DNA of 64,000 bases, taken from the NCBI RefSeq assembly GCF_900129875.1, contig NZ_FQXC01000005.1, forward strand, positions 62,001-126,000, written 5' to 3'. This stretch comes from Marivita hallyeonensis (GTDB taxonomy: Bacteria > Pseudomonadota > Alphaproteobacteria > Rhodobacterales > Rhodobacteraceae). Shown here piece by piece: positions 1 to 8,477 of the stretch (positions are counted from its first letter, which is position 1; each line of letters begins with the position of its first letter). The position numbers and the translations under genes are program-made. Under the pieces are notes generated by a model. The model did not search any database. It was not told where the DNA came from and was given only the letters and a program-made list of their open reading frames with translations.

Positions 1-131
1 TGGCGGGGATCCGGCACCTGATCTGGGACGAGGCGAAGATGCTTGAACTGGAGAAGGCCGAGCCGCTGGGCTGGGCCGTGGTGATCGGGTCAGTTGTCCT
101 GACCGTTTTCTCTGTCGTTGTGCTTTGGTGA
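1..131 (+). CDS. sdhC: Succinate dehydrogenase cytochrome b556 subunit, C-terminal fragment
   Basis: Only the last 42 or so codons are present; the 5' end lies left of the window. The reading frame ends at the TGA at 129-131 and begins with GIRHLIWDEAK, the conserved motif before the last transmembrane helix of SdhC, followed by a hydrophobic helix (VVIGSVVLTVFSVVVLW). SdhC is one of the two membrane anchors of complex II and helps to bind haem b and ubiquinone. sdhD starts 10 bases downstream, which confirms the usual sdhCD order. Confidence 0.9.
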   Translation, partial: AGIRHLIWDEAKMLELEKAEPLGWAVVIGSVVLTVFSVVVLW

Positions 132-141
132 GGGGCGAGAC

Positions 142-513
142 ATGGCTTTTCTAACAGACCGTAAACGCGCTGTCGGCTGGGGCGCCGCGAAATCCGGAAC
201 AGAGCATTTCTGGGCGATGAAGAAATCGTCCGTGGCGCTCTTGGTGCTGATCCCGTTCTTTGTCTTTACCTTCGGCAGTGTGCTGGGCTCCTCTTTCGAA
301 GAGGTTCAGGCCTATTACGCACGTCCTTTCCCGGCGATCATCGCGGCGCTGACGCTGATCGTGGGGTTCAAGCACTTCAATGACGGTTTCCAGACGCTGA
401 TCGAAGACTATGTGCACGGGATTTGGGAAAAGGTCCTGATCCTCGGCATGACTTGCATCAGCTACGGCGCGGCCGCCATCGGCGTCTTCGCAATCGCCAA
501 AATGGCCCTTTGA
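142..513 (+). CDS. sdhD: Succinate dehydrogenase, hydrophobic membrane anchor subunit
   Basis: This 123-residue protein is the second membrane anchor of complex II. It has three hydrophobic segments (about residues 30-50, 60-80 and 95-118) and the SdhD signature HFNDGFQTLIEDYVHG between helices 2 and 3, which holds haem- and quinone-site residues. The ATG at 142 is preferred over an upstream TTG at 118, because it is preceded by GAGGGG and the protein then begins MAFLTDRK like its homologues. It lies 10 bases after sdhC and 21 before sdhA, so the three are almost certainly one transcript. Confidence 0.93.
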   Translation: MAFLTDRKRAVGWGAAKSGTEHFWAMKKSSVALLVLIPFFVFTFGSVLGSSFEEVQAYYARPFPAIIAALTLIVGFKHFNDGFQTLIEDYVHGIWEKVLILGMTCISYGAAAIGVFAIAKMAL

Positions 514-534
514 GACATCGGAGCTTCTAAGAAT

Positions 535-2340
535 ATGGCTGCATACGAATACGAGACGCATGAATATGACGTCGTGGTCGTGGGTGCGGGCGGCGCAGGT
601 TTGCGCGCTACGCTGGGCATGGCGGAACAGGGGCTGCGCACGGCGTGCGTGACCAAGGTTTTCCCGACCCGGTCGCACACGGTGGCGGCGCAGGGCGGCA
701 TCGCCGCGTCCTTGTCGAACATGGGCCCGGACCACTGGCAGTGGCACATGTACGACACGGTGAAGGGGTCGGACTGGCTCGGCGACACGGACGCGATGGA
801 GTACCTCGCCCGTGAAGCGCCCAAGGCGGTGTATGAGCTTGAGCATTACGGCGTGCCTTTTTCTCGGACAGAAGACGGCAAGATTTACCAGCGTCCGTTC
901 GGGGGCCATACGACTGAGTTCGGTGAAGGCCCGCCTGTGCAGCGCACCTGTGCGGCTGCGGACCGGACAGGTCACGCGATCCTGCACACGCTGTATGGTC
1001 AGTCGCTCAAGAACAATGCCGAGTTTTACATCGAATATTTCGCCATCGACCTGATCATGTCGGACGATGGGGCGTGTACCGGTGTTATCTGCTGGAAGCT
1101 CGATGACGGCACGATGCATGTCTTCAACGCCAAGATGGTGGTGCTGGCGACGGGTGGCTATGGCCGCGCGTATTTCAGCGCTACGTCTGCGCACACTTGC
1201 ACCGGGGACGGTGGCGGTATGGTGGCGCGGGCCGGTCTGCCGCTGCAGGACATGGAGTTCGTGCAGTTCCACCCGACGGGGATCTACGGTTCCGGCTGTC
1301 TGATCACCGAAGGCGCGCGTGGTGAAGGTGGATATCTCACCAACTCCGAAGGCGAGCGGTTCATGGAGCGGTATGCGCCGAACTACAAAGACCTCGCGCC
1401 GCGGGATTACGTGTCTCGATCCATGACGATGGAGATCCGCGAAGGGCGTGGTGTGGGCGACGAGGGGGATCACATCCATCTCAACCTGTCTCACCTTCCG
1501 GCCGAAGCATTGGCGGAACGGCTGCCGGGCATCTCGGAATCCGCGAAGATCTTTGCCGGTGTGGATGTCACCAAGGAGCCGATCCCGGTTCTGCCGACGG
1601 TGCATTACAACATGGGTGGCATACCGACGAACTACTGGGGCGAGGTGCTGAATCCGACCAAGGACGACCCGAACGCCGTGGTGCCGGGCCTGATGGCCGT
1701 CGGCGAGGCGGGCTGTGCGTCGGTGCATGGTGCAAACCGTCTTGGGTCGAACTCGTTGATCGACCTCGTGGTGTTTGGTCGTGCGGCGGCGATCCGCGCG
1801 GGCAAGGTGGTCGATCCAGAGAGCGCGGTGCCATCGACGAATACAGCTTCGGTGGACAAGGCGTTCGATCGTTTCGACAGCCTGCGCAACGCGTCGGGTA
1901 CCGTGCCGACGGCGGAATTGCGGTTGGAGATGCAGAAGACGATGCAGGCCGATGCTGCCGTGTTCCGCACCGCCAAGACGATGAAAGAGGGCCTCGACAA
2001 GATGGTTTCGATTGCGGGCAAGCTGGATGACCTGCAGGTCACCGACCGCAGCCTTGTCTGGAACAGCGATCTGATGGAGACGCTGGAGCTGACCAACCTG
2101 ATGCCCAACGCTTTGGCGACGATCGCCGGGGCGGAGGCACGCAAGGAAAGCCGCGGCGCACACGCGCACGAGGACTTCACCACACGCGATGATGAGAACT
2201 GGCGCGTGCACACCATTGCGCGGGTCGAGGGCAATAAGACAGAGCTGAGCTATCGTCCGGTTGTGGTTGACCCGCTGACCACCGAAGACCAAGGTGGCAT
2301 CGCACTTAAGAAAATCGCTCCGAAGGAAAGGACGTTCTGA
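535..2340 (+). CDS. sdhA: Succinate dehydrogenase flavoprotein subunit
   Basis: At 601 residues this has the normal length for SdhA, which oxidises succinate to fumarate with covalently bound FAD. Visible are the Rossmann motif [10 protein letters not shown] (residues 13-22), SHTVAAQGG with the FAD-linking histidine at residue 48, the active-site stretch FHPTGIYG near residue 245 and [11 protein letters not shown] near the C-terminal part of the FAD domain. It follows sdhD by 21 bases with a GGAG ribosome site. Its TGA overlaps the ATG of the next gene. sdhB is not next but lies 2.8 kb downstream, after two lipoprotein genes and an inverted gene pair. Confidence 0.97.
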   Translation: MAAYEYETHEYDVVVVGAGGAGLRATLGMAEQGLRTACVTKVFPTRSHTVAAQGGIAASLSNMGPDHWQWHMYDTVKGSDWLGDTDAMEYLAREAPKAVYELEHYGVPFSRTEDGKIYQRPFGGHTTEFGEGPPVQRTCAAADRTGHAILHTLYGQSLKNNAEFYIEYFAIDLIMSDDGACTGVICWKLDDGTMHVFNAKMVVLATGGYGRAYFSATSAHTCTGDGGGMVARAGLPLQDMEFVQFHPTGIYGSGCLITEGARGEGGYLTNSEGERFMERYAPNYKDLAPRDYVSRSMTMEIREGRGVGDEGDHIHLNLSHLPAEALAERLPGISESAKIFAGVDVTKEPIPVLPTVHYNMGGIPTNYWGEVLNPTKDDPNAVVPGLMAVGEAGCASVHGANRLGSNSLIDLVVFGRAAAIRAGKVVDPESAVPSTNTASVDKAFDRFDSLRNASGTVPTAELRLEMQKTMQADAAVFRTAKTMKEGLDKMVSIAGKLDDLQVTDRSLVWNSDLMETLELTNLMPNALATIAGAEARKESRGAHAHEDFTTRDDENWRVHTIARVEGNKTELSYRPVVVDPLTTEDQGGIALKKIAPKERTF

Positions 2341-2747
2341 TGCGTTTTGTTGCTCTGGTCTCTGTCTGTCTTTTGGGGCTGACAGCCTGTTCCGAGCAAC
2401 AAATCCTGACCTATCAGGACCGTCCGGCCGAAACCGTGCAGGAATGTGAAGCCGCGTATCAGGCGGCACGGCAGCGCGGCAGCGGAACTTACACGGACTA
2501 TTCGAGCGGCGCATCCGTGTTGGGCGCGTCGATCGGGCGAGGCCTTGCTCGGGGCATGATCGATTCGGCTTATCGCAGTTGTCTTGCCCGCGTGACAAAT
2601 GGGCAGCCGGTTGCGCCGATGCGTGCGACCGCGCCGGTTCGGGCTACGAACTACCGGGAGCGCCTCAACGTGGAGACAGGGGTGTCAGCCACCTGTCCTG
2701 CAGGTGCAAACGTGTTGCACGGCGGATCGCGGTATTGCCCCCGATGA
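2340..2747 (+). CDS. Small lipoprotein of unknown function (between sdhA and sdhB)
   Basis: This 135-residue protein begins with a lipoprotein signal peptide, [17 protein letters not shown], with lipobox LTAC, so it is probably anchored in a membrane. A glycine- and serine-rich central part (GASVLGASIGRGLARG) resembles a short glycine zipper. The C-terminal part has two cysteines (CPAGANVLHGGSRYC) that could form a disulfide. Its ATG overlaps the sdhA stop and its own stop overlaps the next ATG, so it is translationally coupled to the sdh operon. The function is not recognised; the position suggests only co-expression with complex II. Confidence 0.75.
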   Translation: MRFVALVSVCLLGLTACSEQQILTYQDRPAETVQECEAAYQAARQRGSGTYTDYSSGASVLGASIGRGLARGMIDSAYRSCLARVTNGQPVAPMRATAPVRATNYRERLNVETGVSATCPAGANVLHGGSRYCPR

Positions 2748-3064
2748 GGACGCGTCTGATCTGGCTCGCCTTGCCACTTTTGGTGGCCTGTTCACCGCAG
2801 GCACAGGACGAGATCGCCCGCGAAGCTGCACGGTCGGCGATCACGCCGGTGCTGGCAGAGCGGTTTCCTGGCGTACCCCTTGAGCCTGCGTTGAACTGCA
2901 TCATCGACAACGCCAGTGCGGTGCAGATCCGGGCGCTGGCGATTGACAGCGTGACCGGACCGACGGAAAGCACCGTGCAGATCGTGACCGACATCGTCTC
3001 GCAGCCCGAAACGCTGACCTGTCTGGCTGCCGAGGGGCTACCGGCGTTGTTGCGTCAGTCCTGA
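2744..3064 (+). CDS. Second small lipoprotein of unknown function
   Basis: This 106-residue protein starts MRTRLIWLALPLLVACS, a clear lipoprotein signal with lipobox LVAC. The mature part is small, acidic and contains two further cysteines (NCIIDNAS and LTCLAAEG). The ATG at 2744 overlaps the preceding stop codon as ATGA, which decides the start against a longer in-frame extension. Its 3' end overlaps the stop region of the opposite-strand FkbM gene by 10 bases, leaving no room for a terminator. Function unknown. Two lipoproteins coupled in tandem to sdhA suggest a shared envelope role. Confidence 0.72.
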   Translation: MRTRLIWLALPLLVACSPQAQDEIAREAARSAITPVLAERFPGVPLEPALNCIIDNASAVQIRALAIDSVTGPTESTVQIVTDIVSQPETLTCLAAEGLPALLRQS

Positions 3065-3855
3065 GTGAGGTGAAAGCGTCCGCTGTCGAAGCGGGCAAAG
3101 AGCACGTCGCAATCCGCGGCATCGGGCCGGATCGGGCGCAGGAATTCGAGGATTTCGAAGCCGTTCTTGGCCATCGCCGCGACCAGTTCGGAAAAGCGAT
3201 AACCGTCCTTGTACCGCATCTGTACGGAGGCTTCGGCGATCACGAATTCAGTTTTCTTGAGCGTCTGCGTCGCGCCTTTGATAACTTCGAGTTCGTAGCC
3301 TTCGGTATCGATCTTGATCCCGAACGTGCCTTTGTACCCCTTTGAGATCTCGTCCAGCCGTTTCATCGGAATTTTGCGTTCCTCGATAGAGGCGAAGACG
3401 TCGTTATAGCCATCTTCGAATTCAAGGATCGAGGCGCGGCTGTGACGGGTCTTGGCCTCGGTCGAGGGGACATTTAGGGTGATGTCACCCTTTTTTGCTC
3501 CAACCGCGCAGCAATGGAACTCATAGTCGATCCGGCCGCGCCAGGATTCGACTTTTTGCTCGCTCTCTTTCACCGGGTCGACGAGGACGAACTTCCGGTC
3601 GGGGAAGGCGTTATAAAGCTCGGGTGTGCCGAAATCGACGCCGATATCGAACACCACATCGGGTTCGAAGCCGTAACCCTGCAGGGTCTTGGTGTCGAGC
3701 CCGGTGCGTTCCACGGTGTAGCCCTGCCGGGCCAGTTTGTTCATCAGCTTGCGCGGTCGACCGGCAAGATCCGCGTCACCACTGCCCGTCGGTTCAAGCC
3801 CAACGCCAAGACGATTAAGGGTTTTCACGAATTCAAAAGGGCGTGCCCGTGCCAT
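3055..3855 (-). CDS. FkbM family methyltransferase
   Basis: This 266-residue protein carries the FkbM-type SAM-dependent O-methyltransferase fold: DVVFDIGVDFGTPELYNAF (motif I region, about residues 68-86), FVLVDPVKE (residues 93-101) and FGIKIDTEGYELEVIKGA, the typical FkbM signature with the acidic IDTEGYE. Enzymes of this family methylate sugar or other hydroxyl groups in exopolysaccharides and secondary metabolites; the substrate here is unknown. It is transcribed against the sdh operon, downstream of a glycosyltransferase on the same strand, which points to surface-glycan modification. It overlaps the end of the lipoprotein gene by 10 bases. Confidence 0.82.
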   Translation of the reverse strand: MARARPFEFVKTLNRLGVGLEPTGSGDADLAGRPRKLMNKLARQGYTVERTGLDTKTLQGYGFEPDVVFDIGVDFGTPELYNAFPDRKFVLVDPVKESEQKVESWRGRIDYEFHCCAVGAKKGDITLNVPSTEAKTRHSRASILEFEDGYNDVFASIEERKIPMKRLDEISKGYKGTFGIKIDTEGYELEVIKGATQTLKKTEFVIAEASVQMRYKDGYRFSELVAAMAKNGFEILEFLRPIRPDAADCDVLFARFDSGRFHLTQD

Positions 3856-3953
3856 GGTCGTTCACTCTCTGCTCTGGCGCGAGATGCGCCGGTCATCCGT
3901 TAGCCGGATTTGGTTGCGATCGAGTTTCCCGGCTTGACCGAAGAATTCAACGC

Positions 3954-5030
3954 TTATTGCGCGGCCTGCAAAAGTTCGGCGATCTCTGTGCTTATCTTGC
4001 TTGGATTTCGGTCCTTTGCGAAGTCAAAGCAGGCTTTGCGGGCCTTCCGAAGTTCCATATCCGGCATCTCGATGAACTGCAGCATACTTCGGATCAGCCC
4101 GCGCGGCGAGGCGGGGTCGTAAAGCAGATGATGACACGCCTCGGGCGTGGTTTCGCGCAGCTCGCGGATATTGGGTCCGATGATCGGCAGGCCGAAGGTC
4201 AGGGCCAGCATGACAGAACCCGAGGTAAAGAGCGACTGGTAGGGCGCAAGGAAGACATGGGAAGCGCCGAAGATGTCGGGGATTTCGTCGTCAGGGATGC
4301 GGTCCGTGCGCAGATCGACATTGGGGTTTGCGTCAAGCCGGCGCAGGAGACGCGCCTGCGAGGAGAACGCTTTGCCGTACATCCGCAAGTGAAATGGCAC
4401 CTCGCGGCGGGTCAGCTTTGCGGCGACGTCCTGAATCGCATGAACTCCTTTCGGACCACGGAACATGCCGAAAAACAGGAATTCCCGCACGTCGCTTTTG
4501 CGCAGGCCACGGGCGAGCGTTTTCTTCGACGTCTCATACGCGCCCAGATAGCTGGGGTGCGGGATGACGGCGATCTTGGATCGCTTGGCCCCGTAGGTTT
4601 CGACCATGTGGTCTGCCGCGTGATCGGCGTGGACATGGATGGCGTCCGCCAGATCGACCAAGGCGCGGCGGCCTCGTTCGAAGATCGCCTGATTGCGTTC
4701 CTTGTGAGGCGCGTCGTTGTGGATGGTCCAGACGATCCGGCCGCCATGTCGCTTGAACGCGCGGAGCTCTTTCAGGGACTCATCGAGTGCGGTTTCGTCC
4801 TCGGCGGTATCCTCGCCGCGCCCGAACATGCGATCGTCCCAATGGACATGGATCACGTCATAATCCGTCGTACGAAGCCGGTCGAGCCCGCCGGGACCCG
4901 CAAAATCGGTGTCGAAGTCGCCCGGGAGTTTGGAGTAGAGCAAAGCCTGATACGGGTTGCCGCCGGTCGAGGGCAGGCACAGCATTTTTTTCTGCTCTAT
5001 CAGAGGCTTTGCCGCTGCGGCATTTTGCAT
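3954..5030 (-). CDS. Glycosyltransferase, GT4-like
   Basis: This 358-residue protein has the two-domain organisation of GT-B glycosyltransferases. The N-terminal half contains YDVIHVHWDDRMFG and IVWTIHNDAPHK, typical of the acceptor domain. The C-terminal half has IAVIPHPSYLG, FLFFGMFRGPKGV and TSGSVMLALTFGLPIIGPN, typical of the nucleotide-sugar domain. A purine-rich site (AAGGGACAAGAG) precedes the ATG at 5030. It and the FkbM methyltransferase form a leftward pair 98 bases apart, inserted between sdhA and sdhB. Donor and acceptor cannot be told from sequence. Confidence 0.8.
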   Translation of the reverse strand: MQNAAAAKPLIEQKKMLCLPSTGGNPYQALLYSKLPGDFDTDFAGPGGLDRLRTTDYDVIHVHWDDRMFGRGEDTAEDETALDESLKELRAFKRHGGRIVWTIHNDAPHKERNQAIFERGRRALVDLADAIHVHADHAADHMVETYGAKRSKIAVIPHPSYLGAYETSKKTLARGLRKSDVREFLFFGMFRGPKGVHAIQDVAAKLTRREVPFHLRMYGKAFSSQARLLRRLDANPNVDLRTDRIPDDEIPDIFGASHVFLAPYQSLFTSGSVMLALTFGLPIIGPNIRELRETTPEACHHLLYDPASPRGLIRSMLQFIEMPDMELRKARKACFDFAKDRNPSKISTEIAELLQAAQ

Positions 5031-5178
5031 CTCTTGTCCCTTTTTGCCTGTGTTTGCCTGTCTTTTTTTGCCTTGATGGCTTAGTTATCTAACGCGAAGA
5101 ATACACGATCCCGCGCGGATGCGGTTGGCATTTTTGCCAGGCCGTGGCGACGATGGCAGGAAGGCAACAGAGACTGTT

Positions 5179-5958
5179 ATGGTTCAACTGACACTCCCCA
5201 AGAATTCGACGATCCGCACCGGCAAGACGTGGCCGAAACCCGAGGGCGCGACAAACGTCCGGAAATTCAGCATTTATCGCTGGAGCCCCGATGATGGCGA
5301 GAACCCGCGTGTGGACACGTATTTTGTCGATATGGACAAATGCGGGCCGATGGTTCTGGACGCGCTGATCAAGATCAAGAACGAGATCGATCCCACGCTG
5401 ACCTTCCGCCGGTCTTGCCGCGAAGGCATATGTGGCTCCTGCGCGATGAACATTGACGGGATCAACACGCTGGCCTGCATTTACGGCTTGGACGAGATTA
5501 AGGGTGACGTCAAAATCTACCCGCTGCCGCACATGCCGGTGGTGCGCGATCTGATCCCCGATCTGACGCATTTCTACGCGCAGCACGCGTCCATCATGCC
5601 CTGGCTCGAGACCAAGACGAACCGTCCGGCAAAGGAATGGAAACAGTCCATCGAGGATCGCAAGAAGCTCGATGGGCTGTACGAATGCGTGATGTGCGCG
5701 TCGTGCTCAACATCCTGCCCTTCGTACTGGTGGAACGGCGACCGCTACCTTGGACCGGCGGCGCTGCTGCATGCATACCGCTGGATCATCGACTCGCGCG
5801 ACGAAGCGACGGGAGAGCGGCTTGATGAGCTTGAAGACCCGTTCAAGCTTTATCGCTGCCACACGATCATGAACTGCACGAAGACCTGTCCGAAAGGCCT
5901 GAACCCGGCCAAGGCGATTGCCGAAATCAAGAAGATGATGGTCGAACGGCACGTGTAA
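5179..5958 (+). CDS. sdhB: Succinate dehydrogenase iron-sulfur subunit
   Basis: At 259 residues this is the usual length for SdhB, which passes electrons from FAD to ubiquinone through three clusters. The 2Fe-2S ligands are in [10 protein letters not shown] plus LAC, the 4Fe-4S ligands in [13 protein letters not shown] and the 3Fe-4S ligands in CHTIMNC followed by [12 protein letters not shown]. The ATG at 5179 gives the normal N-terminus ([10 protein letters not shown]); an upstream in-frame ATG at 5119 would add residues unlike the family. Because two leftward genes separate it from sdhA, it may need its own promoter in 5031-5178. A strong terminator follows at 5996. Confidence 0.97.
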   Translation: MVQLTLPKNSTIRTGKTWPKPEGATNVRKFSIYRWSPDDGENPRVDTYFVDMDKCGPMVLDALIKIKNEIDPTLTFRRSCREGICGSCAMNIDGINTLACIYGLDEIKGDVKIYPLPHMPVVRDLIPDLTHFYAQHASIMPWLETKTNRPAKEWKQSIEDRKKLDGLYECVMCASCSTSCPSYWWNGDRYLGPAALLHAYRWIIDSRDEATGERLDELEDPFKLYRCHTIMNCTKTCPKGLNPAKAIAEIKKMMVERHV

Positions 5959-5995
5959 ATCGTCAAGCCGACTACAGTCCTCTTAACGAGATAGC

Positions 5996-6020
5996 AAAAA
6001 ACCCGCCTTGGCGGGTTTTT
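5996..6020. terminator. Bidirectional rho-independent terminator after sdhB
   Basis: A run of six A precedes CCCGCC, a TT loop, GGCGGG and five T. The stem is GC-only with A/T tails on both sides, so it can end transcription of sdhB rightward and of the GlcG/TRAP operon leftward. Confidence 0.85.
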
Positions 6021-6065
6021 CGTTACCTTCGTTGAACGGGCTCCCTTTTGCGCAAACGCGTGTGA

Positions 6066-6485
6066 TCAGCCAGTCTCAGCAACAAATCCGTGGTCTTCGA
6101 TGGCGGCTACGGCGCAGGCTTCGTCGTTGTCGGAGCTGTCGCCGGTGATGCCGATGGCGCCGATCAGCGTGCCGTTCTGTTTGATCAGGACGCCGCCCGG
6201 GACGGGAACAAGGCTGCCGTTGTTCAGGGCGTTCATGGCGTCGATGAAGTAAGGTTGTTCTTGCGCGCGGTTGAAGAGTGCGCGGGAACCGAGGCCCATG
6301 GCGACGGCGCCTTTGGCTTTGCCTTGTGCGATCTCGGCGCGCAGGTTGCTGGTGCCGTCTTCGCGTTGCAGGGCGACGAGATGGCCTCCGGCGTCGATGA
6401 CGGCGATGGTCAGGGGCTTCATGTCGTGGTCGCGGCGGTAGTCGAGGGAGGACGTGATCAGGGCGTTGGCGAGATCGAGATTCAT
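6066..6485 (-). CDS. GlcG/HbpS-like haem-binding family protein (DUF336)
   Basis: This 139-residue protein matches the GlcG/HbpS family, seen in LTIAVIDAGGHLVALQREDG near residue 25, the FNRAQEQPYF region and PVPGGVLIKQNGTLIGAIGITGDSSDNDEACA at the end. Members occur in glycolate (glc) operons and some bind haem or corrinoids; the role in glycolate use is unresolved. The ATG at 6485 is chosen because everything upstream in frame runs through the TRAP permease gene. It is the last gene of the leftward aminotransferase-TRAP operon, which supports a link to hydroxyacid metabolism. Confidence 0.83.
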   Translation of the reverse strand: MNLDLANALITSSLDYRRDHDMKPLTIAVIDAGGHLVALQREDGTSNLRAEIAQGKAKGAVAMGLGSRALFNRAQEQPYFIDAMNALNNGSLVPVPGGVLIKQNGTLIGAIGITGDSSDNDEACAVAAIEDHGFVAETG

Positions 6486-6547
6486 GTTGGGGCTTTCGAA
6501 AAAAGGTGGTCTGCCCGCCGGGAGAGAGAGCGGACAGACCGAGGGAG

Positions 6548-7828
6548 TTAGTTGTAGAAGTAATCCACCAGGAACATCGGGATCGCCGGGATGTAGGTGC
6601 ACATCAGGAGCACTGTCAGAAGCACCGCGATGAAGTACACGTTCACCTTGGTCACGTCCCAGATGTTTGCGCGTGCCACGGCGCAGGCGGTGATCAACAC
6701 GCTGGCCACAGGCGGCGTTTGCTGGCCGATGGCAAGATTGAGCGTCACGACGAGGCCGAAATGGATCGGGTTGATGCCCACGGCGTCGATCAGCGGGATC
6801 ACGATCGGTACCACGAGGATGATCGCGGCGGCGGAGTGGAGGAAGAAGCCGATGATCAGGAAGAAGAAGTTCAGGATCAGCAGCACGACCCACTTGTTGT
6901 CGGTGATGCTCAGGATGGCTCCGGCAAGTTCCTGAGGGTATTGCGCCCGCGTCAGGAAACCGCCCATGACAACCGAAGCCGCAACCAGCAGCATGACCAC
7001 CGCCGTCTGCATGCCGCCGTCCAGCATGGAGCGCTGCAGGTGCTTGAGATCGACCTGGCGGTACCAGAGGCTGATCGCGATGGCGGCCAGAACGGCCAGA
7101 CCGGCGGCCTCGGTTGCGGTCACGTACCCGCCGAAGATACCGCCAAGGATGATGACCGGCAGAGCAAAGGTCGGCAGGGCGTCGACGAAGGCTTCCCAAA
7201 GCTTGCGGCCCGAAAACGCCTCTTCCCGTGGCAGGTCGTATTTGACGGCGAAGTAATAGGCGACGCCCATCAGGCCAGCGGCGCCCATGAGGCCCGGGAT
7301 GACACCGGCCACAAACAATTGCTCAACCGACACGTTGGCCGAGGTCGCGTAAAGGATCATCGGGATCGACGGCGGGATGATGATGGCGAGTGAGGCGGAC
7401 GAGGATGTCACGGCGGCCGACAAGGCCCCGGAGTAGCCGCGTTTCTTCATTTGCGGGATCATCACCGATCCCATCGCCGCCACATCTGCCACGGCAGAAC
7501 CGGAAATCTCGGCAAAGAAGAGCGACACTCCGATGTTCACATGGGCGAGACCGCCGCGGATAAACCCGATCAGGGCTGCCACGAAGTTGATCAGACGGTC
7601 GGTGATGCCGCCTGCGTTCATGATGGCCCCGGCAAGGACGAACATGGGGATCGCGATGAGTGAGAACTTGGTCGCGCCGCCATACATGTCCAGAGCCACA
7701 TTCACCAGGGATCCGGCGCCTTCGAGCACCAGCAATCCGAGAATGGCTGACACGGCCAGGGCAACGCCGATTGGCACGTTCAGACAGATCATCGCGACCA
7801 TGGCGATGAAAATACCCAGCATCAGCAT
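6548..7828 (-). CDS. TRAP transporter large permease, DctM type
   Basis: The 426-residue protein is highly hydrophobic with about twelve transmembrane segments and DctM-type stretches such as IPMFVLAGAIMNAGGITDRL and FFAEISGSAVADVAAMGSVMIPQM. It is the sodium-coupled translocating subunit of a tripartite carboxylate or hydroxyacid importer. Its start overlaps the stop of the small permease gene by one base (7828), so the two are translated together. The solute cannot be read from this subunit; the neighbouring dehydrogenase and aminotransferase suggest an organic acid. Confidence 0.93.
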   Translation of the reverse strand: MLMLGIFIAMVAMICLNVPIGVALAVSAILGLLVLEGAGSLVNVALDMYGGATKFSLIAIPMFVLAGAIMNAGGITDRLINFVAALIGFIRGGLAHVNIGVSLFFAEISGSAVADVAAMGSVMIPQMKKRGYSGALSAAVTSSSASLAIIIPPSIPMILYATSANVSVEQLFVAGVIPGLMGAAGLMGVAYYFAVKYDLPREEAFSGRKLWEAFVDALPTFALPVIILGGIFGGYVTATEAAGLAVLAAIAISLWYRQVDLKHLQRSMLDGGMQTAVVMLLVAASVVMGGFLTRAQYPQELAGAILSITDNKWVVLLILNFFFLIIGFFLHSAAAIILVVPIVIPLIDAVGINPIHFGLVVTLNLAIGQQTPPVASVLITACAVARANIWDVTKVNVYFIAVLLTVLLMCTYIPAIPMFLVDYFYN

Positions 7829-8421
7829 CAGGCGTTCCCCGCTTTCTTCATCTCGGTTTCAACTTCTTCTTCGATTTCGGCGTGTTCGAGCGACACACCG
7901 CCCGCTGTCTTCCGCCAGTAATCGGGCAGGCTCAGGGCCTGACAGATCACGAACAGAACGGCGCCGATGGGGATCACGGACTGCGTGAAGCTGATCGGTA
8001 CCCAGGTGAGCGACGTCAGCGACATGCCGCCCAGGATTGTCATCACCGTGTATCCGGCCCAGGCCAGCAGGATGAAGAAACCTGCCGTGATGGCTTCGGC
8101 AAGCATCACCGCCCACATGCGCGCGGGCATTGGAATGGACAGGAGAACGGAGTCGAAGCCGATATGCCGCCGGCGCAGCGCTGCGAGCGCGGAGCCGTAG
8201 TACGTGATCCAGGCCAGCATGATCGCGGCCACCTCGTCGTACCAGGCGAGGCTTGATCCCAGTAGTCGGTAGATGACCGCGACAACCACGATGGCTGTCA
8301 GGATCACCATGAGGAAGATCACGAAATATTCGAGAACGACCTCAAAGAATTTGCGCAGTGAATTGAGCATAGGTGGCCCCCGCCGGGCACTTGGCCCGGT
8401 GATTTCAGAAGAAGCAGTCAT
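7828..8421 (-). CDS. TRAP transporter small permease, DctQ type
   Basis: This 197-residue protein has the four membrane helices of DctQ subunits (hydrophobic stretches near residues 30-55, 65-85, 105-130 and 145-165) and the LAWYDEVAAIMLAWITYYGSALALRR-like loop that marks the family. The start is uncertain: the ATG at 8421 adds a polar 17-residue leader, while the ATG at 8370 gives MLNSLRKFFEVV and a family-typical N-terminus. It lies between the binding protein and the large permease genes, the standard order P-Q-M. Confidence 0.88.
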   Translation of the reverse strand: MTASSEITGPSARRGPPMLNSLRKFFEVVLEYFVIFLMVILTAIVVVAVIYRLLGSSLAWYDEVAAIMLAWITYYGSALAALRRRHIGFDSVLLSIPMPARMWAVMLAEAITAGFFILLAWAGYTVMTILGGMSLTSLTWVPISFTQSVIPIGAVLFVICQALSLPDYWRKTAGGVSLEHAEIEEEVETEMKKAGNA

Positions 8422-8477
8422 GGTTGGTTATCCCAAAGCGGGCAGGGGGCCGTGATTGGCCCCCTGCGCAGTTCAGG

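Noticed and set aside
151-2598. An 815-codon open frame on the minus strand across sdhD-sdhA
   Set aside because: It is the antisense shadow of sdhA in a GC-rich genome: arginine- and histidine-rich, with no family features, while sdhA is unmistakable.
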